A DNA stretch of 41,602 bases from Pseudaestuariivita rosea (GTDB lineage: Bacteria; Pseudomonadota; Alphaproteobacteria; Rhodobacterales; Rhodobacteraceae), in NCBI RefSeq assembly GCF_017592335.1, contig NZ_JACNMP010000029.1, positions 1-41,602 of the forward strand, in the 5' to 3' direction. Shown here piece by piece: positions 7,427 through 16,555 of this stretch. The stretch's first letter is position 1, and every line of letters begins with the position of its first letter. Under the pieces are notes generated by a model. It made no database searches and had not been told where the DNA came from. It worked only from the letters and a program-made list of their open reading frames with translations. A program made the position numbers and the translations under genes.

Positions 7427-8808
7427 ATGATGGGACCAAGGCAAGAGGCGCAGGCGGCTTTGTTCTACGAGTTCTCGCTAGAGGATCACGTTCCCCATGA
7501 CCATCTGGTGCGGTCGATTGATCGGTTTGTCGATCTGACCAGCGTTCGCGCACATTTGGCGGATTTCTACAGCCACACAGGTCGCCCCTCGATTGATCCG
7601 GAACTTCTGATCCGGATGCTTTTGATCGGGTATTGCTTTGGCATCCGCTCAGAGCGACGGCTTTGTGAGGAGGTGCATTTGAACCTCGCATATCGCTGGT
7701 TTTGCCGCCTCGATCTTTCGGACCGCATCCCGGACCATTCAAGCTTTTCCAAGAACCGTCACGGTCGCTTCCGTGAGAGTGACCTGCTACGCCATGTGTT
7801 CGAGATGACGGTTGCGCGGTGTATGGAAGAAGGTTTGGTCGGTGGTCAGGGTTTTGCAGTCGACGCCAGCTTGATCAGCGCCGATGTCCAAAAACAAAAC
7901 TCCAGCAACCCGGAGGACTGGGCGGCCCGCGAGATTGATCCCGCAGACGCTCCGCGCGCGGTGCGCGAGTACCTCGACACTTTGGACGACGAGGCCTTCG
8001 GGGTGGCGACCACAGCCAGGCCCAAGTTCACAGCCCATGCCGATCCCGCCAGCCAATGGACTGCAGCCCGGAAAGGTCCTGCGTTCTTTGCCTATTCTGA
8101 CAATTATCTGATCGACACAGACCACGGCATCATCATGGACGTTGACCCAGCCGGTCCAATAAGACTGCTGAGGTTGGTGCGATGCGCAAGATGCTCGACC
8201 GGACCGAAGACCGCTTCGGCCTAAAGCCCGATTGGATTGCGGCAGACACCGCCTACGGTTCTTCCGACACTCTGGTGTGGTTGGCACTGAAGCGGCAAAT
8301 CCTCCCCTTCATTCCGGTCTTCGACAAGGGCGAACGGACTGATGGAACCTTCTCACGATCCGACTTCGCATGGGATGATGAAAACGACCGGTACATCTGT
8401 CCCGACGGCAAAGAGATGCGGCATACATGGCGGACCTATTCTGATCCAAAACGGAATGCGCCAGTTTGGAAATCCAGAAACTATCGGGCATTGAAATCGG
8501 ACTGCACAGGATGCGAGCTGAAGCCAAAGTGCTACCCCAACGCTGAAACGCGTTCGGTCCATCGCGACAAATTTGAGATCGTCAGAGACTTTGCCCGCCA
8601 ATGCACAGGATCAGAGTTCAATCCGAAGGCTCAGGCGCGACGGAAGAAGGCTGAAATACTCTTTGCCCACCTCAAACGCATCCTCGGCTTGGGGCGGCTC
8701 CGATTACGAGGCCCAGGCGGCGTCCAAGACGAGTTTACCCTGGCAGCCACCGCCCAAAACCTCCAGAAACTCGCAAAGCTCAAGCCAATACTGCCCGCCC
8801 CAGGTTGA
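7427..8808 (+). pseudogene. IS1182-family transposase, frameshifted
   Basis: The first frame starts at ATGATG (7427), 7 nt after GGAGG, and encodes the N-terminal DUF772 domain (SFSKNRHGRFRESDLLRH, RSERRLCEEVHLNLAYRWFC) and the first DDE acidic region (GQGFAVDASLISADV). At about 8155-8170 the coding sense moves to another frame, continuing KTAEVGAMRKMLDRTEDRF, DWIAADTAYGSSDTL (second Asp) and KKAEILFAHLKRILGLGRL (Glu region). The two halves join in the middle of the catalytic domain. No A-rich slippery heptamer is present at the junction and the family normally uses one ORF, so this is most likely an inactivating indel rather than programmed frameshifting. Confidence 0.85.
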
Positions 8809-8877
8809 AGCGGTCGCTAAGCCTTAGATATCTGAACGAAATCAAACCGGTACCCGAAACAAACGCATCCAAATCAA

Positions 8878-8900
8878 AGACTTTTCCAACAAAATCAGCT
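8878..8900 (-). repeat. IS1182-type right terminal inverted repeat
   Basis: Read on the minus strand it begins AGCTGATTTTGTTGGAAAAG, the counterpart of the left repeat. It is about 70 bp after the transposase stop. Confidence 0.65.
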
Positions 8901-8942
8901 CATAGCTGACATCCGACCTTCCTTACCCAAACCTTAACACTG

Positions 8943-8992
8943 CAAACTTTGCGAAGTTTTTGATTCGATTTTTGTAAACTTGCGAAAGTTGG
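8943..8992. repeat. Pair of small inverted repeats
   Basis: AACTTTGCGAAGTT and AACTTGCGAAAGTT lie 22 bp apart. Each can form a 5-bp stem with a short GC-containing loop, and they resemble each other. They could be protein-binding half-sites or weak hairpins; nothing more can be said from the sequence. Confidence 0.4.
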
Positions 8993-9095
8993 TACCGTAC
9001 GGTGCGATTTATAAAGGGTTAATGACCTGCAGAAGTAGTTAATTTGGGCAGAGTGTTACCGAACTCTGACCCACCCGCGCGCGTTGACATAAAAG

Positions 9096-9104
9096 TTATC
9101 CACA
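9096..9104 (+). promoter_or_regulatory. DnaA-box-like 9-mer
   Basis: TTATCCACA matches the canonical DnaA box. Only this one perfect copy was noticed in the spacer, so there is no cluster that would argue for an origin. A chance match or a DnaA-responsive regulatory site is possible. Confidence 0.35.
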
Positions 9105-9162
9105 AGGCGATTTCGTGAAAAATCCGTGGAAATCAGGAAAACGCGGTAAATCCCGCGAAAAA

Positions 9163-9177
9163 TGTGTAAATTGCACA
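9163..9177. repeat. Palindrome TGTGTAAATTGCACA (degenerate copy)
   Basis: It differs by one base from the perfect palindrome 41 bp downstream (9202-9220). The paired copies in one spacer suggest a protein-binding site rather than chance. Confidence 0.5.
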
Positions 9178-9201
9178 TCTGAATTACGTGGTTTTGCGGA
9201 A

Positions 9202-9220
9202 AATGTGCAAATTGCACATT
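9202..9220. repeat. Perfect 19-bp palindrome AATGTGCAAATTGCACATT
   Basis: The arms AATGTGCAA and TTGCACATT are symmetrical around one central A. The inner 17 bases recur identically at 27824-27840. It lies about 150 bp beyond the lolD stop codon, so it is not an obvious promoter operator. The binding protein is unknown. Confidence 0.6.
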
Positions 9221-9369
9221 CAAAAACATCACCGAACGGCGGGTTAACTTTTATGACGTTGCGTCGATGTTCAGGCGGGCAGATATTTCATGAGCTCCCG
9301 GATGAAATCCGAGACGCGTAGAATTCAAATTCTGCCATGATAAATTATATTTATCAATACTTTATCAGA

Positions 9370-10053
9370 TTATTCATCCACCAACTGACCATCCCGCAAA
9401 TGCAGAACGCGGTCCATCCGCGCCGCCAGATCAAGGTTGTGCGTCGCGATCATTGCAGCCAGCCCCCGGTCCCGCACCAGCTCCATCAGCGCTGCAAAAA
9501 CCTGATCAGACGTTGCAGGATCCAGGTTCCCCGTCGGCTCATCCGCCAACAAAAGCGCAGGTTTATTCGCCAAAGCCCGGCAAAAGGCGACGCGCTGTTG
9601 TTCGCCGCCCGACAGCTCGGCCGGGCGATGTGATGCCCGTTCAGCCAGCCCGACGCGGGTCAGCAGGTCGGTCGCATGTGCGTCAGCATCCTTGCGCGAA
9701 ATACCGTTAGCCAATTGAGGTAAAACGATATTTTCCTGCGCCGTGAACTCGGGCAGCAGATGGTGAAACTGGTAAATGAACCCAACCTCGCCCCGTCGCA
9801 CCATAGTCCTTTCCCAGTCCGCCGACCGTTTCGGGCTATGCCCGCCGATGGTCACCGATCCGCTGTCGGCCGTATCCAAAAGCCCCGCAATGTGCAGCAG
9901 GGTGGATTTACCGGACCCCGACGGCGCGACCAGTGCCACGACCTCGCCCGATTTCACCTGAACCGACGCGCCGCTTAGAACGTTGATTTCATTCGGCTTT
10001 CCGTGGTTGTAGGATTTGTGGATATCCTGCAACTCTAACACAACATCACTCAT
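9370..10053 (-). CDS. lolD: Lipoprotein-releasing ABC transporter ATP-binding protein LolD
   Basis: 227 residues. It is the cytoplasmic ATPase of the LolCDE complex, which extracts outer-membrane lipoproteins from the inner membrane and hands them to LolA. Walker A is APSGSGKST (A in place of the first G), the Q-loop is in [18 protein letters not shown] (the LLPEFTAxEN block is a LolD hallmark), the signature is [15 protein letters not shown], Walker B is [12 protein letters not shown], and the switch His is in IATHN. Its start lies 8 bp inside the lolC-type gene, so the two are coupled. Downstream is the palindrome-rich spacer. Confidence 0.93.
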   Translation of the reverse strand: MSDVVLELQDIHKSYNHGKPNEINVLSGASVQVKSGEVVALVAPSGSGKSTLLHIAGLLDTADSGSVTIGGHSPKRSADWERTMVRRGEVGFIYQFHHLLPEFTAQENIVLPQLANGISRKDADAHATDLLTRVGLAERASHRPAELSGGEQQRVAFCRALANKPALLLADEPTGNLDPATSDQVFAALMELVRDRGLAAMIATHNLDLAARMDRVLHLRDGQLVDE

Positions 10054-11332
10054 ACCGCAGCGCCTCGACCGGGTTCAGATTGGCCGCGCGATAGGCCGGG
10101 AAAAGCGTGATAACGAACGACAATCCCAGCGACAGGCTGACCGCCGCCAGCACATCGAACAACTGCAACTGCGCCGGTACGCTGTATAGCCCGCGGATCG
10201 ACGGGTCCCACACGCCGCCGCCCGCAACGTAATTCACGATGCTGAAAATGAAGTCGATATAGATCACAAACAGGCATCCCAGGATCACACCGACCGTCGT
10301 ACCGATCAGCCCGGTGAACGCGCCGCAGATGAAAAACACCCTTAAAACAGAGCCTTGGCTAAGGCCCATGGTGCGCAGGATACCGATATCGCGACCCTTG
10401 TTCTTCACCAGCATGATCAGGCCCGACACGATGTTCATCGTGGCAATCAGCACGAGGATCGCCATGATGATGAACATCATATTATCCTCGATCGTCAGCG
10501 CCCGCAGGAACGCGCCCGAGGCATCGCGCCACGTGAAAAGCAACGTGCGTTCACCGCCCGCACGCACCAGATCAAGCGTCAGATCGTCAATGTTTTCAGG
10601 GTCTTCGACCATAACCTCGATTTCATCCGCGAACCCTTCGCGGTTGAAAAACGACTGTGCCTCAGTAAACGGCATGTAGACCCGAATGCGGTCGATGTCG
10701 TAACGACCGGCCTGGAAGATATAGACGACCTCATAACTGCTGGTGCGGGGAACGCGCCCCATAACGGTCGCCGTGCCATTCGGCGAGGTTACCTGTACAC
10801 GATCCCCCACAGTGACCCCCAGTTCACGGGCCACACCCCAACCGATGGCGATGCCTTCGTCAAAACGGTTGATGTCCCCGACGGACCGTTCCGGTTCAGC
10901 GATCCGGGGGATACCCTTCAGGTTTTCCTGTGTAATTCCAAAGACTTCAATCAGCGTGTTCCGTTCGCCCCGCGTGCCCATTACCTGACGCTTCACGACC
11001 GGCGCGGCGCGGATGACACCGGGCACCTGACGCAACCGCTCGGCCGCTGCATCATAATCGGCAATCCTACGATCCAGCCCGCCAACCGCGTTCACCTCGG
11101 CAGACTGATAGACCGTCACATGGGCATTGGCGCCCAGGATCGTATCGACAAATTCGGCCCGAAAGCCCGACCGCACCGCCATCACCGCGATCAGTGCAAA
11201 GACCGCCAGAGTGATGCCCACAAGGCTGATCCAGGTCATCACGCTGACGCCGCCCTCGGCCCGTTTGGCCCGAAGATAGCGCCACGCGATCATCCATTCG
11301 AAGTTGGAAAAAGGTGCCGTTCGACCCGCCAT
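10046..11332 (-). CDS. lolC: Lipoprotein-releasing ABC transporter permease LolC/LolE
   Basis: 428 residues from ATG 11330-11332, preceded by GAGG. An upstream in-frame ATG at 11386 would add 18 atypical residues. One membrane segment is near the N-terminus (WISLVGITLAVFALIAVMAV), then a large periplasmic MacB-PCD domain, then three C-terminal segments (FIIMAILVLIATMNIVSGLI; VFFICGAFTGLIGTTVGVIL; LFDVLAAVSLSLGLSFVITL), the usual FtsX-type arrangement. Alphaproteobacteria generally encode a single LolC/E-type permease working as a homodimer, and only one is seen here. Operon with lolD. Confidence 0.92.
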   Translation of the reverse strand: MAGRTAPFSNFEWMIAWRYLRAKRAEGGVSVMTWISLVGITLAVFALIAVMAVRSGFRAEFVDTILGANAHVTVYQSAEVNAVGGLDRRIADYDAAAERLRQVPGVIRAAPVVKRQVMGTRGERNTLIEVFGITQENLKGIPRIAEPERSVGDINRFDEGIAIGWGVARELGVTVGDRVQVTSPNGTATVMGRVPRTSSYEVVYIFQAGRYDIDRIRVYMPFTEAQSFFNREGFADEIEVMVEDPENIDDLTLDLVRAGGERTLLFTWRDASGAFLRALTIEDNMMFIIMAILVLIATMNIVSGLIMLVKNKGRDIGILRTMGLSQGSVLRVFFICGAFTGLIGTTVGVILGCLFVIYIDFIFSIVNYVAGGGVWDPSIRGLYSVPAQLQLFDVLAAVSLSLGLSFVITLFPAYRAANLNPVEALRYE

Positions 11333-11416
11333 GTTCTGCCTCATCTGCTTTTGGCAGGACAATACGCGCCACGCGGTAAAGTGCAAGGCGGCGCGTGCCC
11401 CACGCCGCCTGATGTT

Positions 11417-12346
11417 TTAGCCCATCAGCTGGTAACTGACTGGGACATAACGGAAACCATCTTCGCGCGTGTCAACGAAACCCGCGGCCGGGAAAGGCAT
11501 GTGATACCCGATCATCGGGATTTTATCAGCGGCCAGCATCCCCAGAACACGGCGACGCGTTGCGGCGGCCGCTTCTTTATCCATGTCAAAGCGCACCTCC
11601 CAATCGGGATACGCCAGCGACCAGACATAGTGGTTCGCCATATCCGCAATCAGCAGCAACTGCTGACCGTCGCTTTCCAGCATATAGGTCATGTGCCCCG
11701 GCGTATGGCCAAAAGCCGCCATCGCGGTGACGCCTGACGCAACCGACGCGCCATCTTCGACAAAGGTCATGTTTTCAGCCAGGGGGGTCACATTCGCCTT
11801 GACCATGTCGCCCACGCGATTACCCGCCTCTTGCGCCTTCCAGAAATCATATTCGGCGCTGGCGGTCACATAGCGGGCATTGGGGAAAGTCGGCTGCCCG
11901 TCGGTCATCAGACCACCGATGTGGTCGGGGTGCATATGGGTGATCACGACGATCGTTATGGCATCGGGGGCCACTCCGGCCTCGGCCAGCGCGTTTTGAA
12001 GGCCGCCTTGCCCCAGACCGGTGTCAAACAGCACGATGTCTGCGCCAGTGTCTACGACCGTCGGGGTGAAAAAGAACTGCGCCATGTCGGTCGGGATAAA
12101 GTTTTCTTCGGAAACCTGCGCAAATTCTTCCGCCGACACGTTCATGCCAAAGATGCTTTGCGGTTCATCCCGCGGCGTGGTGCCGTCCAGCAATGTCGTC
12201 ACATTCATGCTGCCCAGCTTGAATGTATGGGCCAGTTTCATCGGGGCATTCCCGCCATGACCGGCTGCAAAACCGGGGGCTGCGGCCAGCAAAGGCGTGG
12301 CTGCGGTGGCTGCAAGTGCCTGACGGCGTGAGATTTTCAGTGACAT
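11417..12346 (-). CDS. Exported metallo-beta-lactamase-fold hydrolase with Tat signal
   Basis: 309 residues. It begins MSLKISRRQALAATAATPLL, a twin-arginine signal followed by a hydrophobic stretch and an AxA-like site, so the folded metalloenzyme is probably exported to the periplasm. The MBL metal motif is THMHPDHIGG, with further ligands expected in FGHTPGHM, LIADM and the late GYHMPFP histidine. The layout (TTLLDGTTPRDEP, FFFTPTVVDTGADIVLFDTG) resembles the methyl-parathion-hydrolase/AidC-like subfamily that includes lactonases. The substrate cannot be deduced. It is divergent from gltX. Confidence 0.85.
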   Translation of the reverse strand: MSLKISRRQALAATAATPLLAAAPGFAAGHGGNAPMKLAHTFKLGSMNVTTLLDGTTPRDEPQSIFGMNVSAEEFAQVSEENFIPTDMAQFFFTPTVVDTGADIVLFDTGLGQGGLQNALAEAGVAPDAITIVVITHMHPDHIGGLMTDGQPTFPNARYVTASAEYDFWKAQEAGNRVGDMVKANVTPLAENMTFVEDGASVASGVTAMAAFGHTPGHMTYMLESDGQQLLLIADMANHYVWSLAYPDWEVRFDMDKEAAAATRRRVLGMLAADKIPMIGYHMPFPAAGFVDTREDGFRYVPVSYQLMG

Positions 12347-12457
12347 GGCGTCCCTCCTTCATCCATGGACGGCAAGATAGAGCATTTGACCGGCGCGGCG
12401 ACGCATATGGACAAAATTGTGATCATATGAAAAGGGAAGCCCGAACAGGAGTTTGCC

Positions 12458-13780
12458 ATGACCACCACCCGCTTTGCCCCGTCGCCCACTGGTTATCTGC
12501 ACGTCGGTAACCTGCGCACGGCCTTGTTCAATTATCTGATCACGCGTAAAGTGGGCGGCACGTTTATCTTGCGGATAGACGACACCGACCCCGAGCGGTC
12601 GAAAGAAGAATATGTCGATGGCATCAAACAGGATCTGGAATGGCTTGGCCTGACATGGGACCGGGTGGAACGGCAGTCTGCACGGCTGGATCGCTATGCG
12701 CAGGTTGCGGATAACCTGCGCGATATGGGGCGGTTTTACGAATGTTTTGAAACGCCGACCGAACTGGATCTAAAGCGTAAGAAACAGCTGAATATGGGCA
12801 AGCCGCCCGTTTATGATCGGGCTGCGCTGAAACTGTCAGAGGATGAGAAAGCCGCCTTGCGCGCGGAACGGTTACCCCACTGGCGGTTCCTGCTGGATCA
12901 GGAACGGATCGAATGGGAAGATGGCATTCTGGGTCATACCTCAATCGACGCGGCCAGCGTGTCGGACCCTGTGCTGATCCGCGGTGACGGGCAGGTCCTT
13001 TATACGCTGGCCTCGGTCGTGGATGACACCGATATGGGCGTGACAAATGTGGTACGCGGGTCTGACCACGTGACCAACACGGCGACACAAATCCAGATGA
13101 TCCAGGCGATTGGCGGTACTGTCCCGGACTTTGCACACCATTCGCTGCTAACAGGCCCCCAGGGTGAGGCGCTGTCAAAACGTCTGGGCACGTTGGCCTT
13201 ACGTGATCTGCGCGCACAAGGCGTTGAACCAATGGCACTGCTAAGCCATATGGCGCGCCTTGGGTCGTCTGATCCGTTTGAGCTGCGCGTGTCGATGGAT
13301 GAACTGGTCGAAGGGTTTGACATCACCCATTTTGGTGCAGCGCCCACGAAGTTTGACGTGGACGACTTGTTTCCGCTGACGGGGCGCTACCTGCAGACGC
13401 TTGATTATGACCATATGGCGGGCGACATCCGCGCGCTAGGCGTGCCGGATGATATCGCGCCAGACTTCTGGGCTGTGGTGCGGGATAATATCACGACAAA
13501 GCACGACCTGACCGCATGGTGGGCGTTGTGTCAGAATGGCGCCGACCCTGTGATTGATGACGAAGACCGGGATTTTGTCGATCAGGCCATGGCGCTTTTG
13601 CCGGACAGACCCTTTGATCAGACCACCTGGGGCAATTGGACGACCAGTGTGAAAGAGGCTACCGGTCGCAAGGGGCGCGGGCTGTTTATGCCCCTGCGCA
13701 AGGCACTGACGGGTCAGTCACACGGGCCAGATATGTCGCACCTGCTGCCGCTGCTGCAGGTGATCAAGGCGAAACCCTGA
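12458..13780 (+). CDS. gltX: Glutamyl-tRNA synthetase
   Basis: 440 residues, class I aminoacyl-tRNA synthetase charging tRNA-Glu (and in many alphaproteobacteria tRNA-Gln for amidation). The HIGH-type motif is TGYLHVGNLRTALFN, the acceptor-domain motif is RIDDTDPERSKEEYVDGI, and the KMSKS equivalent is GEALSKRLGTLAL. The shorter-than-E. coli length and the ALSKR variant fit the second GluRS type common in Rhodobacterales, which usually carry two gltX genes. AGGAG lies 7 bases before the ATG. It converges with the cytochrome gene, with only 4 bp between the stops. Confidence 0.93.
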   Translation: MTTTRFAPSPTGYLHVGNLRTALFNYLITRKVGGTFILRIDDTDPERSKEEYVDGIKQDLEWLGLTWDRVERQSARLDRYAQVADNLRDMGRFYECFETPTELDLKRKKQLNMGKPPVYDRAALKLSEDEKAALRAERLPHWRFLLDQERIEWEDGILGHTSIDAASVSDPVLIRGDGQVLYTLASVVDDTDMGVTNVVRGSDHVTNTATQIQMIQAIGGTVPDFAHHSLLTGPQGEALSKRLGTLALRDLRAQGVEPMALLSHMARLGSSDPFELRVSMDELVEGFDITHFGAAPTKFDVDDLFPLTGRYLQTLDYDHMAGDIRALGVPDDIAPDFWAVVRDNITTKHDLTAWWALCQNGADPVIDDEDRDFVDQAMALLPDRPFDQTTWGNWTTSVKEATGRKGRGLFMPLRKALTGQSHGPDMSHLLPLLQVIKAKP

Positions 13781-13784
13781 CACC

Positions 13785-14174
13785 TTATTGCTGGATCGTC
13801 CTCAGGTATTCAGCCAAGGCCACAAGGCGACGGGGCGTGGGTGTCATAACACCCGGTTCAGTTTCGACCATCACCAGTTCACCTTCCAGCCTGGGCCAGA
13901 ATTTGGGCATGGCACCATAATGATCGCCGCGGGAATAGCCATCGATGGTCGACATCACCTCAACCATTGGAAATTCGCCGCCGTTGCGCGCCGACAGCGT
14001 CGTCAGATCAGGTGGCGCGATGGGCAGACCTGCAGCGGCTGGTCCGTCACCCCTGCCCGTATCACCGTGGCAGCCCGCGCAAAGTGCTGCATAATCTGAT
14101 CGCCCGACCTGTTCATTGGTCTGGCATCCCGCCAACGCCATAGCGATTGAAATCGCAGCAAAGCCAATCCGCAT
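13785..14174 (-). CDS. Small c-type cytochrome, predicted lipoprotein
   Basis: 129 residues from the ATG at 14172-14174, which follows GGGAGGT; further-upstream ATGs lack such a site. The N-terminus is a lipoprotein signal with lipobox ALAGC, so the mature protein is probably membrane-anchored on the periplasmic side. The haem c motif is CAGCHG, with downstream Met candidates for the sixth ligand (YGAMPKFWP). The RGDGPAAAGL and PPDLTTL blocks and the C-terminal LAEYLRTIQQ helix are matched by the second small cytochrome at 32958-33350. The redox partner is unknown. Confidence 0.85.
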   Translation of the reverse strand: MRIGFAAISIAMALAGCQTNEQVGRSDYAALCAGCHGDTGRGDGPAAAGLPIAPPDLTTLSARNGGEFPMVEVMSTIDGYSRGDHYGAMPKFWPRLEGELVMVETEPGVMTPTPRRLVALAEYLRTIQQ

Positions 14175-14274
14175 GTCCACCTCCCTCATCCAGATTGCGA
14201 TCAACCTTGCACGTTTGGCGGCATTCCGTTTTGATCTGAATCACATGCCGTTCCTTTACACAGGAAATACCCCC

Positions 14275-14862
14275 ATGGCCGATAGTTCGCCGATAGATCC
14301 GGATCGTCTGCACGCGATTTTGCAGTTTATTCAGGCGGCCGAAGCGCTGAAAGACACTTTGCGCAGTGGTCACACCGCGCAGGGGCGTTCAGAAAGTGTG
14401 GCAGAACATACATGGCGGCTGTGTTTGCTGGTATTGATGTTCGACAAAGAGCTGCGCGATTACGATCTGCTAAAGATCCTGAAGCTGTGCATCGTTCATG
14501 ATCTGGGCGAGGCGATTTCAGGCGATGTCCCCGCCATTCATCAAAGCCAAGGGGATGACCGCGAAGCCCGAGAGCGCGAAGACCTTCACCAGCTTTGCCA
14601 GCCTCTGCCTGCCGATCTGCGTGATGAAATCACGTCGCTTTGGGACGAATACACAAATGCCGCATCGCCCGAGGCGATTATGGTCAAGGGATTCGATAAG
14701 CTAGAAACAATGCTGCAACATCTGGCTGGTCGAAATGCACCCGATTTCGACTATGCCTTCAACCTTGACTACGGCACCAGGCAAACCGGGCGCCATCCGC
14801 TGTTGCAACAGATCCGCGACGTTGTGGATGCCGAAACGCGCACACGGTGTCAGCCGTCGTAG
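14275..14862 (+). CDS. HD-domain hydrolase (YfbR/HDDC2-like)
   Basis: 195 residues from the ATG at 14275 (after CAGGAAA); an upstream ATG at 14245 in the same frame is less likely. The HD metal motif is built from GRSESVAEHTWRL (His), CIVHDLGEAISGD (His-Asp) and a later Asp in GFDKLETML, typical of the HD_3 group that includes 5'-deoxynucleotidase YfbR and HDDC2. A nucleotide-monophosphatase role is plausible but unproven. It is divergent from the cytochrome gene and overlaps the 3' end of the next, convergent gene by 13 bp. Confidence 0.85.
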   Translation: MADSSPIDPDRLHAILQFIQAAEALKDTLRSGHTAQGRSESVAEHTWRLCLLVLMFDKELRDYDLLKILKLCIVHDLGEAISGDVPAIHQSQGDDREAREREDLHQLCQPLPADLRDEITSLWDEYTNAASPEAIMVKGFDKLETMLQHLAGRNAPDFDYAFNLDYGTRQTGRHPLLQQIRDVVDAETRTRCQPS

Positions 14863-15875
14863 GTCCAATTCACCCACCGCCCGTGAAAATCGACACGGGC
14901 CAGATTGAACCGAAGATCACCGGGCCAAAGGCGCAGGGTCAGTGCTGCACTTTTGGGTGTGCCGTCGGCCTCCATCGACACCAGTGCTAGGGGGGCATCC
15001 GGCGTTGCCACAGCCCCTGCCGCTTCTATCAGTTTGTTGCCGCGTTCCTGAACCTTGCCAGGGAAATACTGCCAGGCAATCGTGTGATAGATTATGTGCA
15101 AATGGCCCGCCCGCGGGGTCAGGCGGGTTTCAAGCCAGTCAATCGCATCACCTTGGTCAATAGCGGCGTCAAAGATGCTGATCGCTTTGTCCGTCAGTGC
15201 CCGTCGTTCTGGCTGATCAGGCCAAAGATAGGCGCGCAGCCGCAGTTGGCCTGCGGCAGACCGCGCATCAATCGGGTTCAAATCGACACCCCGCCGTTCG
15301 ACCACTTTAGGATGTGCAACGGACGGAACCAGCCCCGACCAGTCGGGCTCAAAGGTCAGCGCCGGGCCATCAGCACCGATAATCTGTTGCCCGACCTGCA
15401 TCGCATACTGATCCCACATCAGGTTCAAACCCGCGCTGGCCCCCAGTTCCGAGACAATAAATGGAAGCTGATAAAAGCTATGAATAACGTGACCTGCTGC
15501 AATCAGAGCAACTGACCGGCGGACCTCATTCGTTTGGGGTGGGCTGTTGATCCAGTCATCCAGAAAATCGTGATGGCGGGTCATGCTGGCCGCGACAGTA
15601 TCCCAAAGCTGGTCGTCTGAAACACCATTCGGCGGATAAACCTGCCCCAGCCGGGCATCGCCTTGCAAAACCAACGCATGCAATCCGCCCGCCAATCGCA
15701 ACGGGACTGAGTCACCGGCCGAACTGACATCGCCCGGCCAGTTGAACATCCGATCCGTCAGGGGCGTTCCCGGCTGCATCCGGTCCGCACATATCGCAAA
15801 AAGCCGCTGCATGAACGGCGACCCAAGCTTGCCGCAGCTTTTTGATTGCGACAGGAACGCCTTTTTCAGGGTCAT
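14850..15875 (-). CDS. DUF2332-family protein
   Basis: 341 residues matching DUF2332, a family without known function common in Rhodobacterales and actinobacteria. Recognisable blocks are PLRLAGGLHALVLQGD, LPFIVSELGASAGLNLMWDQ and HLHIIYHTIAWQYFPGKVQE; the SELGASAGLN stretch recalls a nucleotide- or SAM-binding loop, which is speculative. Its ATG overlaps the pth stop (ATGA), so it is translated from the pth transcript. Confidence 0.85.
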   Translation of the reverse strand: MTLKKAFLSQSKSCGKLGSPFMQRLFAICADRMQPGTPLTDRMFNWPGDVSSAGDSVPLRLAGGLHALVLQGDARLGQVYPPNGVSDDQLWDTVAASMTRHHDFLDDWINSPPQTNEVRRSVALIAAGHVIHSFYQLPFIVSELGASAGLNLMWDQYAMQVGQQIIGADGPALTFEPDWSGLVPSVAHPKVVERRGVDLNPIDARSAAGQLRLRAYLWPDQPERRALTDKAISIFDAAIDQGDAIDWLETRLTPRAGHLHIIYHTIAWQYFPGKVQERGNKLIEAAGAVATPDAPLALVSMEADGTPKSAALTLRLWPGDLRFNLARVDFHGRWVNWTYDG

Positions 15876-16555
15876 CGGAATTTATCGACAAGTTTCTGCA
15901 AGGGGCTGCGGTTGTCTTCGACCGGTTGTTCCTGCTTGACCGCGGGCTTTTCCGTTTCAGCCACCGGTTTGGTTTTTGATGACCGGGCCGGTTTGACACG
16001 CAAGGCAACGGCGTTCATGAATTTACCGCTGTCCCCGTCCGCCAGATCAGGCGCACCATCGGCGATCCCGCGCAGCAGATCGTCCAGCCAGGTCTGGTCC
16101 TCTTTCGAAAAATCATGCAACACATAATGCGACACCAGATCCTTGTGACCCGGATGCCCGATACCCATTCGCACGCGCTGATAGTCCGCGCCGATATGTT
16201 GGTGCATCGACCGCAATCCATTATGGCCCGCATGGCCGCCCCCCGCTTTCACACGCAGTTTCCCAGGGGCAAGGTCCAGTTCATCATGGAAAACGACAAT
16301 ATCTTCGGGCGTTAACTTGTAGAATCGCATGGCCTCGCCCACCGACTGGCCGGACAGGTTCATGAACGTCTCGGGCTTCAACAAGATCACCTTTTCACCG
16401 CCCAGGCGCCCTTCGGACAGACTGCCCTGAAATTTGCCACGCCACGGTGCAAACCCGTGATCATCGGCAATCCGGTCCAGCGCCATGAAACCGATATTGT
16501 GTCTGTGACCGGCATATTTCGGCCCCGGATTGCCCAAACCAACAAACAGTTTCAT
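15872..16555 (-). CDS. pth: Peptidyl-tRNA hydrolase
   Basis: 227 residues. It cleaves peptidyl-tRNA released from stalled ribosomes. The N-terminal motif is FVGLGNPGPKYAGHRHNIGF with catalytic His19 and the tRNA-contacting Asn; VVFHDELDLAPGKLRVKAGG and GHAGHNGLRSMHQHIG complete the site. The C-terminus carries about 35 extra residues rich in Lys, Pro and Glu after the family core, as in other Rhodobacterales. It is transcribed divergently from metK and coupled to the DUF2332 gene. Confidence 0.94.
   Translation of the reverse strand: MKLFVGLGNPGPKYAGHRHNIGFMALDRIADDHGFAPWRGKFQGSLSEGRLGGEKVILLKPETFMNLSGQSVGEAMRFYKLTPEDIVVFHDELDLAPGKLRVKAGGGHAGHNGLRSMHQHIGADYQRVRMGIGHPGHKDLVSHYVLHDFSKEDQTWLDDLLRGIADGAPDLADGDSGKFMNAVALRVKPARSSKTKPVAETEKPAVKQEQPVEDNRSPLQKLVDKFR

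Larger units (their letters stand above)
7346..8900 (+). mobile_element. IS1182-family insertion sequence, inactivated
   Basis: An element of about 1.55 kb with imperfect terminal inverted repeats. The left end has GCTGATTTTGTTGAAAAACTC at 7348-7368, and the right end has its near complement ending at 8900 (inner sequence AACAAAATCAGC). One transposase gene occupies the interior and is frameshifted. The exact outer ends and target duplication could not be resolved by eye. It sits downstream of the tetR-like gene without disrupting a recognisable ORF. Confidence 0.75.
8901..9369. other. Non-coding spacer rich in palindromes
   Basis: About 470 bases between the IS1182 element and the 3' end of lolD. 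No open frame has protein-like composition. It contains two AACTT...AAGTT inverted repeats (8943-8956, 8979-8992), ACCGTACGGT (around 8995-9005), a consensus-like DnaA box (9096-9104), CGCGG...CCCGCG, two copies of the TGTGYAAATTGCACA palindrome, and an AT-rich stretch (9335-9375). The function is unknown. Confidence 0.6.

Noticed and set aside
9115-9321. 68-codon plus-strand ORF across the palindromes
   Set aside because: Its translation is Lys/Cys-rich and follows the repeats; there is no ribosome site, domain or coupling to a neighbour.
8901-9369. Chromosomal or plasmid replication origin
   Set aside because: Only one perfect DnaA box, and no dnaA, repABC or parAB gene nearby; insufficient for an origin call.
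10355-11737. 460-codon plus-strand ORF antisense to lolC
   Set aside because: The opposite strand has unmistakable LolC motifs and membrane segments; the plus-strand translation is His/Asp/Arg-rich shadow sequence.
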